In this document: piece after piece, positions 50,236 through 60,527 of the stretch
How positions within the stretch are numbered: position 1 is the stretch's first letter
Layout: each line of letters begins with the position of its first letter
Origin: JBBSNV01 sp964458605
Lineage (GTDB): Bacteria; Pseudomonadota; Alphaproteobacteria; Reyranellales; JAQSWP01
Length of the DNA stretch: 64,000 nucleotides
Assembly (NCBI GenBank): GCA_964458605.1
Contig: CAYWLS010000023.1
Coordinates: forward strand, 7,598-71,597
Direction of reading: 5' to 3'
Notes under the pieces: generated by a model
What the model was told of the DNA's origin: nothing
The model's database searches: none
The model's input: the letters and a program-made list of their open reading frames with translations, nothing else
Made by a program: the position numbers and the translations under genes

Positions 50236-50616
50236 ATGTCGTTGCGTGTACTGATTGCTGCAGCCCTTGCCGTCGGAGGCGTTGCCCTGTCGGCTGCGGC
50301 GATGGCCGAGCAGTCCGGCGTGTTCAAGGCCCGGCTCAACCCGGGCAGCAAGAACATCGGCCCGTGCAGCAATGTCGACGGTTCACTGGGGCGGGAGCAG
50401 ACCGTGACGGTGGCGGGCGGCAAGGCTTCGGTCAATTCGGCCGGTGGCCTGAAGGGAAACCTGAAGGCGATCGGGCCGGACAAATACGAAGCCGCCAATT
50501 TCGGCATGGGCACCGTCCTGCTGACGGTGACGGCCGATCTCAGCGTCAATCCGCCGCTCATGATCGTGACCGAGCGTACCTATGGATGTCGCTGGGAGGG
50601 CGTGTTGAAGAAATAG
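50236..50616 (+). CDS. Small secreted protein of unknown function
   Basis: A 126-residue protein with a clear Sec signal peptide (LRVLIAAALAVGGVALSAAAMAE read over about 22 residues; cleavage after AMA). The mature part is small and beta-rich, with two cysteines (IGPCSNVDG and TYGCRWEG) that can pair, and no membrane segment. I do not recognise a family. The ATG follows AGAGGAGA, a strong ribosome-binding site, which supports a real gene. It lies between two pseudogenes, so it may be a survivor of a decayed region. Confidence 0.7.
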   Translation: MSLRVLIAAALAVGGVALSAAAMAEQSGVFKARLNPGSKNIGPCSNVDGSLGREQTVTVAGGKASVNSAGGLKGNLKAIGPDKYEAANFGMGTVLLTVTADLSVNPPLMIVTERTYGCRWEGVLKK

Positions 50617-50689
50617 GCCGACCCGGACCTGGACTTCCGCACCAGCACGGTTCCGACGGCGCCGTACGTCGGAATCGTCCGCCGTATTT

Positions 50690-51033
50690 GCCGCGGCACG
50701 CCAGGGACGCAACCGCGCGCCGCGAGAAAGCGGTACGTCGGAGCGCTTGAATGGGAGTTTCAAGTCGGACGGCTTTGGCGTGCCGTAGTGGACAAAAGTG
50801 AGAACTGGAAGGCGCAATTGCCACTGCCCAGTTGGCACGCAGGCCGGTTTGTCATCCAGATCGCTACCCTGCTGCCGGACGGCAGCCAAGCGATGCGAGT
50901 TGCGTGGCGGCTCGATCCGATTCGCGCTTGGCGTCGGCGAAGCTATAGCGACGGCCGGCAAAAGCCAGCGCTACTCGGTCGCCGTAGCGTGTCGCCAGAT
51001 ACGCTATGGCCTCGGCGTCGGTTGATGTCCTGA
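50690..51033 (-). pseudogene. Degraded N-terminal fragment of an acyl-CoA ligase
   Basis: On the minus strand from about 51033 a frame reads TDAEAIAYLATRYGDRVAL, AFAGRRYSFADAK and RAATQLASLG, the typical start of FadD-like AMP-binding ligases. After a one-base shift another frame gives VAIWMTNRPA, the next family motif. Beyond that only a weak FKRSDV echo remains. Stop codons interrupt all frames and the phosphate loop, hinge and C-terminal domain are missing. It is therefore a dead 5' fragment. The rest of the roughly 520-bp gap between 50617 and 51136 shows nothing else. Confidence 0.6.
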
Positions 51034-51136
51034 ACCGATCTACGCTGCGGCCCCTCGAGGCGGGTCGGCGATCCGGATGTGCTCCCTGCGCAGCCGCCCC
51101 GGCCGTCGCGCAGGAAGTCCGACCCGGACCTGCCGG

Positions 51137-52711
51137 TCAATTGCCCAGCTTCACGGTTTGCAGATGAAGCGTATAGGGACTGCCGATCGCCGGAGCCCAG
51201 GCCTTGATCCGGGGACCGGCGGCAAAGGGCGAGTCGCACCAGAACAGGGGAATGGTTTCCCGCCGCTCGTGTTCCATCCGGGCGAAATCCTGCAGCATTT
51301 TCTCGCGCGCTTTGCTGTCCGTTATCTTGGCCTGCTCGTCGGAGATGCGATCGTATTCCGGCACCGAAACGTTGCCCGTGGTCCAGATCGACTTCGAGAT
51401 GTACCAGGACAGCATCTCTCCGCCGTCGTCCGGCAGCGAATAAGGGACGTAGAAGACCGCCGGCTGCTTGCCGGCCCGCTGCATGGCCAGCCATGACGCC
51501 ACGTCGTAGGACTCGCGCACGACCTTCAGGCCGATGGCTTCGAGATTGCCGGCCAGCACCTCGAGCACCTGCGGCGCGTTGGGCAAGGATCCGAACGAAT
51601 CGGTCTGCACGGTGAAGGACACCTCCCGTCCCGGCTTGACACCGGCTTCGGCCAGCAACGCCTTCGCCTTTGGCGGATCGTACGGCACGCCGGAAAGCCC
51701 GGGCACGAACCCAAAGGTGGCTGGCGTGAATACGCTCGACGACACTTCGCAGACGCCGTTGAGGATCTGCTTGGCAATGCCGGCGCGGTTCAGCGCATAG
51801 CCGATCGCCAGACGCACCCGCCGGTCCGCCGACTCGGGAAATTTGCTCTTGTTGAAGAACATCATGCTGGTGCCGCTGTAGCGGGCGGAGAAAACCTTGA
51901 AGCTTGGGTTTTTCCGCACCCGGTCGAGCAGCGGGCCGGTCAGCCCGACGGCGATGTCGGCTTCGCCCTTCTCCAACATCGCGTACAGGGTAAAAGGTTC
52001 CTTGACGAGGCGCTGGGTCACGAACTGAACGTTGGACGGCGTATCCCAGTACTGGGTATTGGCTTCGAATTTCGACCACTCGCCGGATTTCAGGTCGACC
52101 AGCTTGTAAGGTCCGGTCCCGACCGGCTTGGCCTGGAATCCGGCCTTCCCCGTCTTCTCGTAGTAGCTCTTGGGCATGATGGGCTGCAGGCCATAGCGGC
52201 CGGCGGTAAAAAAGGCGGGCCAGGGCTGCTTCAGGATGAAGCGCGCATGATCCGGAGCCACGACCTCGACGCGCTCGAGTGCATCCTGGAAGGCCCGACG
52301 ATAGACATGCGTGGAATCGGCGGCCAGCAGCTTGTCGTAGGTGAACTTCACGTCCTCGGCGGTGAACGGGTCGCCGTTGTGGAATTTGACTCCCTTGCGC
52401 AGCATGAAATCGATCTGCTTGCCGTCCTGGCTGACGGTCCATTTCTCCGCCAGCGCCGGATACTTGCCCTGGGGACCGAGATTGAGCAGGCCGTCGAATA
52501 GCAGGTCGGTGACCAGCCAATCGGCAACGGAAGAAATCGCGGTCGGGTCGAATTGCTGCCGCAGCACGGGGCCAGCGACGACGATTTCTCCCTTGGGGGC
52601 GGCGCCAGCCGCCAAGGGCGCCAGTAAACCCAGAACTGCCAGCACGACGATGCGGCACAGCCGGTCGGCCTCGAAGCGGAGATTGTCCCTGCGGACCCCA
52701 ATCCTGGACAT
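51137..52711 (-). CDS. ABC transporter substrate-binding protein, family 5 (peptide/opine type)
   Basis: A 524-residue periplasmic binding protein of the SBP_bac_5 (DppA/OppA) family with a signal peptide (hydrophobic segment about 20-37, cleavage near AAGAAP). Family landmarks are ISSVADWLVTDLLFDGLL, the FHNGDPFTAEDVKFTYDKLL signature and VGTGPYKLV. The C-terminal domain has REKMLQDFARMEHERRETIPLF. Such proteins bind peptides, nickel or small organic ligands. No permease or ATPase for this family is next to it, so it is an orphan within the window. GGAGGG precedes two adjacent ATGs; the second gives the better spacing. It lies 97 bp downstream of the racemase gene on the same strand. Confidence 0.9.
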   Translation of the reverse strand: MSRIGVRRDNLRFEADRLCRIVVLAVLGLLAPLAAGAAPKGEIVVAGPVLRQQFDPTAISSVADWLVTDLLFDGLLNLGPQGKYPALAEKWTVSQDGKQIDFMLRKGVKFHNGDPFTAEDVKFTYDKLLAADSTHVYRRAFQDALERVEVVAPDHARFILKQPWPAFFTAGRYGLQPIMPKSYYEKTGKAGFQAKPVGTGPYKLVDLKSGEWSKFEANTQYWDTPSNVQFVTQRLVKEPFTLYAMLEKGEADIAVGLTGPLLDRVRKNPSFKVFSARYSGTSMMFFNKSKFPESADRRVRLAIGYALNRAGIAKQILNGVCEVSSSVFTPATFGFVPGLSGVPYDPPKAKALLAEAGVKPGREVSFTVQTDSFGSLPNAPQVLEVLAGNLEAIGLKVVRESYDVASWLAMQRAGKQPAVFYVPYSLPDDGGEMLSWYISKSIWTTGNVSVPEYDRISDEQAKITDSKAREKMLQDFARMEHERRETIPLFWCDSPFAAGPRIKAWAPAIGSPYTLHLQTVKLGN

Positions 52712-52808
52712 CATTGCTCCCTCCGCCTTCCGTGTTCTTTGTTACCGCCTCGATGGACAAACATCGGTCTGCCATATCGCGGCTATTTGACGACTTCCCA
52801 CCTGACCG

Positions 52809-53957
52809 CTACGCGATGATGCGCGCCCGCCGCAACTCAGCAACTTGCGCCACGGTGAGGCCGAGCGAGGCCAGGATCTCATCGCTATCGGCACCGGCGG
52901 CAGCAGGCGGACTCTTAATCGTGCCCGGGGTGCGCGCGAAACGCGGCGCCGGAGCCGGTTGCGTCACCCCGGCATATTCGGTGAATGTCTGCCGCGCTTT
53001 GAGATGTCGGTGCAGCGGCGCCTCGCTCGGCCGCAGCACCGGCGCAAAGCAAACGTCGGTATTCTCTAGCAGCCGGGTCCATTCGGCCCTTGTCTTGGTG
53101 CGCATTGTTCTGGCGATACGCGCGGTGAAGTCCGGCCAGCTCGCGGCATCCATCTGGCCGGCCAGCAGTTCGGCGTCCTCAGCTAAGCCAATCAGGCGCA
53201 GGAATTGCGCGTAGAATTTCGCCTCGATGCAGCCGATCGCGACATACTCGTCGTCGGCGGTGAGATAGACATTGTAGAAATGCGAGCCGCTGTCGGCGAC
53301 GTTGGTGCCGCGCCGCTCCTGCCACATGCCCGCGCCGATCATGCCGATGAAGGGCGTCATCAACGATGCCGCGCCATCGACCATCGCGGCGTCGACCACC
53401 TGGCCCTTGCCGCTGCCCCTGGCTTCTATGATCCCCGCCAGCACCCCGACGCAGAGATAGAGCGCGCCACCGCCAAAATCGCCCACCAGGCTGAGCGGCG
53501 GGACCGGCGGGCCGCCGTGATTGCCTATCGAGTGCAGCGCCCCGGTCAATGCGATGTAGTTGATGTCGTGCCCGGCTGTCTGTGCCAGCGGCCCCTCCTG
53601 GCCCCAGCCGGTCATGCGGCCATAGACCAGGCTGGGTTTGCCTGCGGCGCAGATCTCCGGCCCCAATCCCAGCCGCTCCATCACGCCGGGGCGGAAGCCC
53701 TCGATCACCGCGTCGGCCTGCCCGATCAGCGACAGCACCAGATCGATCCCCCGGGGCGATTTCAGATCGACGGCGATGGAGCGCCTGCCGCGATTGATGA
53801 TCTGGTATTTGGTGTCGGGCTGTATGCCCAGGCCGGATGGTTCAACGCGGTCGACACGGATCACGTCCGCGCCAAGGTCGGACAACATCATGCCGCAAAA
53901 AGGCACGGGTCCGATTGCTCCCATCTCGATCACCTTAATGCCTGCCAACGGCCCCAT
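52809..53957 (-). CDS. Alpha-methylacyl-CoA racemase-type CoA enzyme
   Basis: A 382-residue family III CoA-transferase-fold protein of the AMACR branch. The racemase residues are in place: His130 in AGHDINYIAL and Asp160 in LVGDFGGGA, with the same 30-residue spacing as in mycobacterial MCR. VVDAAMVDGAASL follows. It would interconvert (R)- and (S)-2-methylacyl-CoA esters so that a stereospecific acyl-CoA dehydrogenase can act. I chose the ATG at 53957, which follows GGAGAGGA and starts the domain. It is divergent from the Liv-type transport and oxidation operon across a 316-bp control region, which supports methyl-branched acid catabolism. Confidence 0.9.
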   Translation of the reverse strand: MGPLAGIKVIEMGAIGPVPFCGMMLSDLGADVIRVDRVEPSGLGIQPDTKYQIINRGRRSIAVDLKSPRGIDLVLSLIGQADAVIEGFRPGVMERLGLGPEICAAGKPSLVYGRMTGWGQEGPLAQTAGHDINYIALTGALHSIGNHGGPPVPPLSLVGDFGGGALYLCVGVLAGIIEARGSGKGQVVDAAMVDGAASLMTPFIGMIGAGMWQERRGTNVADSGSHFYNVYLTADDEYVAIGCIEAKFYAQFLRLIGLAEDAELLAGQMDAASWPDFTARIARTMRTKTRAEWTRLLENTDVCFAPVLRPSEAPLHRHLKARQTFTEYAGVTQPAPAPRFARTPGTIKSPPAAAGADSDEILASLGLTVAQVAELRRARIIA

Positions 53958-54111
53958 GAATCCTCTCCACCGGTTTGGTCGGCGATTGGCGTGCCAGCAG
54001 GCCTGCCCGTTGCGCTGTGGTCTGCAACGACCATTGACCAACGGCAACATCTTGTGCATCGCGGGCGCTCCGAAATGGTGCGCAGCACCATCGAATTCTG
54101 ACGCCGCGACG

Positions 54112-54141
54112 TTGACAGCCGCGTCTGCTCATTAACATACT
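54112..54141 (+). promoter_or_regulatory. Sigma70-like promoter of the Liv / acyl-CoA operon
   Basis: TTGACA at 54112-54117 is a consensus -35. With 18-bp spacing, CATACT at 54136-54141 is a four-of-six -10. It points toward the binding-protein gene, whose start is about 130 bp downstream. The -10 overlaps the palindrome at 54137-54158. Confidence 0.6.
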
Positions 54142-54158
54142 AACCAGTCAGGTTGTAT
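54137..54158. promoter_or_regulatory. Palindromic operator candidate for the TetR regulator
   Basis: ATAC-T-AACC and GGTT-GTAT flank a five-base AGTCA centre, a 22-bp near-perfect palindrome broken by one extra base on the left. It covers the predicted -10 and the likely start of transcription. Both size and position fit a TetR-type repressor site; the tetR gene ends the operon it would control. Confidence 0.6.
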
Positions 54159-54273
54159 TTGCAAGACTGATGGCTCGCCCCATGGTGCAGCAAAACAATC
54201 GGGCCGCGTTGCGACTGCGACGCGAATAAAAGAAGCAACGTCGCCGGCGATGCGACGGCATAGGGAGAGAACG

Positions 54274-55419
54274 ATGAAGAGCAAAGCCATTCTGGGCGTG
54301 GCGTTCGTCCTTTCGTTTGCAGTTGTGGTGCCGGCGCTAGCCGAAGACCTGACCATCGGAGTGATCGCGCCGCTTTCCGGCCCTGCTGCGCCGCAGGGCT
54401 TGGCCACCAAGACGGCGGTCGAAATCGCCGTCGCCGAGATCAACAGTCACGGCGGTATCGGCGGCCGGAACATAAATGTCATAATTCGCGATGATCAGGG
54501 CCTGCCTGCCAACGCCGTGAACATCGCGCAGGACTTCATCCAGAAGGAGCGGCTGCACTTTGTCGTTGGCCCGACCCTGAGCAGCAGTGCCTTGGCGGTA
54601 GCGCCGCTGTTTACGCAGGGCAAGGTGGTGGCGTTGGCGCTGGTCGGCACTGCCGACTGGAACAAGCCGGCGCAATACCCCTACGCCTTTCAGGTGCTGT
54701 ACTCGAACGACCTGGTGGCGCACGCCACCGTGTCGTTCGCCATCGACAAGCTGGGCCGCAAGAAGTTCGGCCAAATCGGCGATACTTCGGCGTATGCGCT
54801 GGGCGGCATGGCCGACACCAAGGCCGTCATCACCCAGCTCGGCGCCGAAGTGGTCGACCAGGAAAAGCACAACATGGGCGACCTGGACTATTCGGTGCAG
54901 CTGCAGCGGCTCAAGGACGCGGGCGTCAACGTGCTCAATCTATGGTCTATCGCGCCGACCGACGTGGTGCGCATTATCCGCAAGATCGAGGAAATGAAGT
55001 GGACCGACCTGTACCATGTCGGCCCGCCCAATATCGGCCTGCAGCCGGTGCTCGACGCGCTGGGCCGTGACGCCTATCCCAAAACTTTCTACTATGTCTG
55101 CCTGCGCAACATGACTCATGGCAACGCCAAGGCGGAGGAGTTCGGCAAGAAATACGCCACTGCCAAGGGCAAGGTCGATTTCCCCCTGTATTACCCGGCT
55201 ATCGCCTACGACTCGATCTACGCGCTGAAGGCGGCGATCGAGGGCTCCGCCGCCGATCCCGACAAGGTCAAGCAGTGGCTCGAGAGCCACTCCTATGTCG
55301 GCATCGCCGCGACCTATGCCGCGACTGCCGACAATCATCAGATGCAGAAGGTCGAGATGCTCGGGAACTGCAGCCCGCTCAATTACAAGGACGGGCTCGA
55401 CGATCTGGTGACCAAATAG
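54274..55419 (+). CDS. Liv-type ABC transporter substrate-binding protein
   Basis: A 381-residue periplasmic type I binding protein (LivK/Peripla_BP_6). A signal peptide ends at VPALAED near residue 24. The mature protein opens with LTIGVIAPLSGPAAPQG and has AVEIAVAEINSHGGIGGR and VVGPTLSSSALAVAPLF, the ligand-binding strands of the family. In clusters with acyl-CoA ligases such proteins bind aromatic, branched or fatty carboxylic acids rather than leucine. The ATG at 54274 follows AGGGAGAG. First gene of the operon that runs to tetR. Confidence 0.92.
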   Translation: MKSKAILGVAFVLSFAVVVPALAEDLTIGVIAPLSGPAAPQGLATKTAVEIAVAEINSHGGIGGRNINVIIRDDQGLPANAVNIAQDFIQKERLHFVVGPTLSSSALAVAPLFTQGKVVALALVGTADWNKPAQYPYAFQVLYSNDLVAHATVSFAIDKLGRKKFGQIGDTSAYALGGMADTKAVITQLGAEVVDQEKHNMGDLDYSVQLQRLKDAGVNVLNLWSIAPTDVVRIIRKIEEMKWTDLYHVGPPNIGLQPVLDALGRDAYPKTFYYVCLRNMTHGNAKAEEFGKKYATAKGKVDFPLYYPAIAYDSIYALKAAIEGSAADPDKVKQWLESHSYVGIAATYAATADNHQMQKVEMLGNCSPLNYKDGLDDLVTK

Positions 55420-55463
55420 GCCGGACAGGATCCCATGCGCAATCCCGGTTGAAGGAGACGACG

Positions 55464-56354
55464 TTGGACATCGCGCTGGAGGCCATCGGCAGTTCGCTGC
55501 TGCGTGGCGTCGCAATCGGCAGCATCTACTCGCTGATCGCGCACGGCTACAACGTGATCTATTCCGGCACCAACGTCGTCAACTTCGCCCAGGGCGCCAC
55601 CTTGATGTTCGCAATCTATATTGGCGCCTGGCTGCTGGGGCCGGTAGGCATGGCGGTGCCGGTGGCGATCCTGCTGACCATAGCCGCCATGACAGTCCTG
55701 GGTGCCTTCGAGGAACGTCTAGCAGTGCGTCCCGTGCAGAAGCACGGCCAGGCGATGCTGTGGATCACCAGCACGCTGGGCCTGTCGATCGCCATCGACA
55801 GCATCGCGGTGCTGCTGTGGGGGCCGCTGACCATTGCGTTCCCAACCGTGGTCAGGGAGGCGGCGATCCAGGTCGGGCCGATCTCGCTGTCGCCGATATT
55901 CACCCTTATCATTGTCACCAATGTCGCCATCGCCGCCGGCCTCACCTGGTTCTATCGCGCCACGCGAACCGGCCGGGCGCTGCTGGCGGTGTCGCAGGAT
56001 CGCGACGCGGCCGCGCTGCGCGGCATAAACCCCTCGGTCTACTCGTTGATCGCCTTTGCCATCAGCGGCGCGCTGATGGGGCTGGCCGGGATGTTGGTTG
56101 GCCAGTTCATCTTTGCCGACACCGCCCTGTCGCTGACCTTCGGGGTGAAAGGCTTCATTGTGGCCGCACTGGGCGGGCTGGGCTCGACCCGGGGCGCCGT
56201 CATCGGCGGCTGGATTCTCGGCATGGTCGAGACCATGGGCGTGCTGGTGACCGGCGTCGCCTATCGCGACGCCATCGCCCTGGCCGTGTTCCTACTGGTG
56301 CTGTTTGCCCGGCCCCAGGGACTGTTCGGCTTCTACCAGTCGCGCGAAGTCTGA
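55464..56354 (+). CDS. Liv-type ABC transporter permease, LivH family
   Basis: A 296-residue inner-membrane permease with about eight hydrophobic helices. The LivH signature GSIYSLIAHGYNVIYSGTNVVNFAQG opens the protein, and LRGINPSVYSLIAFAISGALMGLAG is the cytoplasmic coupling loop and following helix. The start is a TTG at 55464: GAAGGAG lies 7 nt upstream, and no ATG or GTG fits the family N-terminus. It is 44 bp after the binding-protein gene and 6 nt before the LivMG fusion. Confidence 0.9.
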   Translation: MDIALEAIGSSLLRGVAIGSIYSLIAHGYNVIYSGTNVVNFAQGATLMFAIYIGAWLLGPVGMAVPVAILLTIAAMTVLGAFEERLAVRPVQKHGQAMLWITSTLGLSIAIDSIAVLLWGPLTIAFPTVVREAAIQVGPISLSPIFTLIIVTNVAIAAGLTWFYRATRTGRALLAVSQDRDAAALRGINPSVYSLIAFAISGALMGLAGMLVGQFIFADTALSLTFGVKGFIVAALGGLGSTRGAVIGGWILGMVETMGVLVTGVAYRDAIALAVFLLVLFARPQGLFGFYQSREV

Positions 56355-56360
56355 GCCACG

Positions 56361-58228
56361 ATGACAACGCATGCCAACAGGGATACCGGCCACCTGCTCG
56401 CGGGGCAAGGCACGGCGGCACCGCTGCCCCTGCCCGGCAAGGAGTCCGATCGCGTACTGGCGGACCGGCTGCTGCTCGGTTTCTTCGCAGTCCTGCTGCT
56501 GGCGCCGCTGACGTCGGTCAATCCCTACTACCTGTTCCTGATCCAGAAGATCGCGATCTACGCCATCGTCATCATCGGCCTCAACCTGGTGGTGGGATTT
56601 GCCCATATTGCCTCGCTGGGCCATGTCGGTCTGTTTGCAGTGGGCGCCTATGCCTCGGCGCTGCTGACCGTCGATGCCCACTGGCCCTGGCTGGCCAGCG
56701 TGGTCGCCGCCGCCCTGCTGGCCAGCCTGCTCGGCCTGCTGCTGGCGCTGTCGTCCCTGCGGTTGGCGCATTTCTATTTCGCCATGGTGACGCTGCTGTT
56801 CGCGACCACTTTGCGGCAGCTGATCATCGAATGGGGAGGACTAACGCACGGCTTCACGGGTGTGATTGGCATTCCACCGATAGTCCTGTTCGGTTGGACG
56901 GTGCAAGGCACGTCCTTCTACTATTTCGTTCTGGCGCTAGCCGCGCTCGCCTTTCTCGGCTGCCGCAATCTGGCGCAGGGATGGGTCGGTAGGGCCCTGC
57001 TGGCGATCCGGCTGAGCGAGGCCGCGGCCAAAGGATCGGGCATTTCAGTGGTGCGGCTGAAAGTAGCGGTATTCATCATCAGCGCCGTGCTGGCAGGCGT
57101 GGCGGGCTCGCTCTACGCCCATGCGAACAGCTATATCTCGCCCGACAATTTCGGCCTGGAACTGGCTGTAGTGTTCTTCGTCGCTGTCATCCTTGGCGGC
57201 TCGGCGACCATGTTCGGACCGATCATTGGCGCGATCATTCTTGTCGTGTTGCCCGAGCTGCTGCATTTCGCCGACCGGCTGCGGCTGGCTATATACGGCA
57301 TCGTGCTGATGGCGATCTGTTGGTATGCGCCGCTGGGTATCGCCGGCTCGTTCGGCCAGTTCCTGAGGCGCACGCTCAATCGGCCGAGGCGGGCTTCGAC
57401 CGACATCGATCAGGCCGTGGCGCCTGCAGCCGTACCAATATCCGGCGCGACTGACGCGTCGCGCCGTGCGGGCGACGTCATTCTCCAGGCCGACCGGTTG
57501 AGCAAGCGCTTTGGCGGCGTACAAGCCTGCGCGGACATAGATCTTCAGGTCCGGGCCGGCTCGGTGCACGGGCTGATGGGCCCCAACGGCTCGGGCAAGA
57601 CCACGCTGCTGAACCTGCTATGCGGCTATTATCCCGTCGATTCCGGCAATATCCTTTATCGTGGCCGCGACATCACTGGCCAGCCGCCTCATATCCGCAG
57701 CCGCAGCGGCATCGCCCGCACCTTCCAGACGCCCAAAGTGGTCCCAGGCCTGTCAGCGCTGGACAATGTGCTGCTCGGCGCGCAGGCGGACAGCCAGTGC
57801 AGTACGGCGGCAACCCTGCTCGCGCTGCCCGCCGCACGGCGATACGAAGCCCGCTACCGCAAACTGGCTATGGTGCTGCTCGACCTGGTCGGGCTGGCCA
57901 CCAAGGCGGGCGCGCCGGTCGAAACCTTGACCCATGTCGACCATCGCTTCATCGAGCTGGCGCGCGCCCTGATGGGGGACGGCAGCGTATTGATCCTGGA
58001 CGAGCCGGCGGCCGGGCTGAGCCAAGTCGACCTGGTCAAGCTGGCCGAGGTGATCGAGCGCTGCGCCGCGGCAGGCATGGCGGTGCTGCTGGTCGAGCAC
58101 AATGTCGGATTCCTGATGAGCCTAGCCGATTCCATCACCGTGCTCGATTTTGGCCGCAGCATCATGTGCGACACGCCCGACAACGTACGGCGCGATCCGC
58201 GTGTCGTGCGTGCCTATCTGGGTGATTC

Positions 58229-58232
<4 letters not shown>
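56361..58232 (+). CDS. Fused Liv-type permease (LivM) and ATP-binding protein (LivG)
   Basis: A 623-residue fusion. Residues about 35-345 form the LivM permease, with the NLVVGFAHIASLGHVGLFAVGAYASA signature and about eight helices. After a linker (346-372), residues about 373-623 form the LivG ATPase with Walker A GPNGSGKTT, the RTFQTPKV Q-loop, Walker B VLILDEPAAGL and the switch VEHNVGF. The signature loop, normally LSxGQQR in LivG, reads LTHVDHR, so the C-motif is degenerate. LivM and LivG are usually separate genes; fusions occur in some catabolic clusters. It overlaps livF by 4 nt. Confidence 0.92.
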
Positions 58233-58950
<718 letters not shown>

Positions 58951-58954
<4 letters not shown>

Positions 58955-60495
58955 AGCAGGCCTATTCGCCGTTGCCGGCAACCCCGGAGCACAATCTCGC
59001 CACATGTATCGTTGCCGGGCTGGGCTCCGACCCGGCGCGCATCGTCCTGTCCTTCGAAGGGGTCGACCTCAGTGCCGGCGAATTGACGGGGCGCATCGTG
59101 CGCTATCGAGCGTGGTTGCAAACCTTGGCGATTGGCAAGGGCGACATCGCCGCGCTCTATCTCGAGAACGAGCCGGACTGGCTAGCGGTGTTCTATGCAC
59201 TGATCAGCCTGGGCGCCGCCGTCATGCCGATCAATCCGGCGCTCAATCCCAACGAAGTGAAGCGAATTCTCCAGATCGGCCGGCCGGTCGCCATCGTGTC
59301 ACGCGACGGCCAGTGCGATGCGCTCGATCTGGGTGGCGATGCCGGCTGGCAACCCCGCACCGCGACCCTGGAGCAGGCGTCGAAGGCGGATCCCGCCCCT
59401 GCCGGTCCGTTGGAGATCGCTGCCGTTGCCGCTGACAATCCGGCGGTGATCTTTTTCACCTCCGGCTCCAGCGGCGAACCCAAGGGTGTGGTGTGCTCCC
59501 ATGCCCACGAGCAATGGGCGATCGCCCGCAATATCGACAACTGGGGCATCGGCTCCGGCGACACGACCCTGGTCGGCCTGCCGCTAGCCTTCGTGTTCGG
59601 ATCGATCATGACCGCGACTACCACTTTGGTCGCGGGCGGCCGGGTATCGCTGCTGCGGCGATTCCACCCGGAAGAGGCGATCAAGGCCTGCCGCCGCGGC
59701 AGCGTCACGGTGCTGCCCGGCGTGCCCACCATGTTCGCCATGCTCTCGCAAGCCGCGGCGGCGGGGCTAGGCGGGTATCGCGGACTGCAATGGGCCTTCT
59801 CCGGCGGCGATCTGTTGACCGATAGCGCCGTCGAGAGCTTCCGCCGCCATTTCGATGTACCGATCTTCGACATATTCGGCATCACCGAGGCGCGCCCGAT
59901 CGCCGGCTACACGCGTGGCCAGGACGCCGAGCCGGTGCTAGGGACGTGTGGTCGGCTTTATCCCGGCATCGCGCTGCGGCTGGTGGATGACGACGGCGCG
60001 CCGGTCGCTGCCGGCCAATCGGGTGAGTTGGTGGTGGGCGGGCCAGCGGTAGCCTCGGGCTATTTCCGCAACGAAGCGGCGACGCGCGAAGCGTTCCGCG
60101 ACGGGGAATTCTGGTCGGGCGACTTGGCGTGCCTGTCGCCAGAGGGCTATCTGCGCATCGTCGGACGCAAGAAGGCCGTCATCAAGCGCGGGGGCATGAT
60201 GATCGCTCCCGCGGAGATCGAGCAATGCCTGGCCCAGCATCCATCGGTACAGGCCGTCGCCGTCATACCACGGCCCGATCCGCTGTTCGGCCACGAACTG
60301 GCCGCGGTGGTGGTGCGCGAGAACCAGATCGACGAGGCCGAACTCAGGACCTTTTGCGCCCAGCATCTGGCGAAATACAAGATCCCAAAATGGATCGTAT
60401 TTCGCTCCGATCTGCCCAAGGGTCCCACCGGCAAGATCGATCGCAAGATCTTGGCCATCGAACTCGACGCGGCGCTGCCGGGCGGGCCGGCATAG
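58951..60495 (+). CDS. AMP-dependent acyl-CoA ligase
   Basis: A 514-residue adenylate-forming enzyme. The phosphate loop FTSGSSGEPKG is at 169-179. FGITEARPIAG replaces the common YGxTE adenine motif, SGDLACLSPEGYLRIVGRKK is the hinge, and the C-terminal lysine lies in GPTGKIDRKIL. It forms the CoA thioester of the acid brought in by the Liv transporter. It overlaps livF by 4 nt, so uptake and activation are coupled. Chain length or aromatic preference cannot be read from sequence. Confidence 0.9.
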
Positions 60496-60527
60496 CGATG
60501 GATACCAGGGCAATCAGGAGCAGGACG

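Noticed and set aside
50788..51033. Plus-strand frames of 75-81 codons in the gap before the peptide-type binding protein
   Set aside because: They show no family features, and the opposite strand of the same stretch carries clear acyl-CoA ligase motifs.
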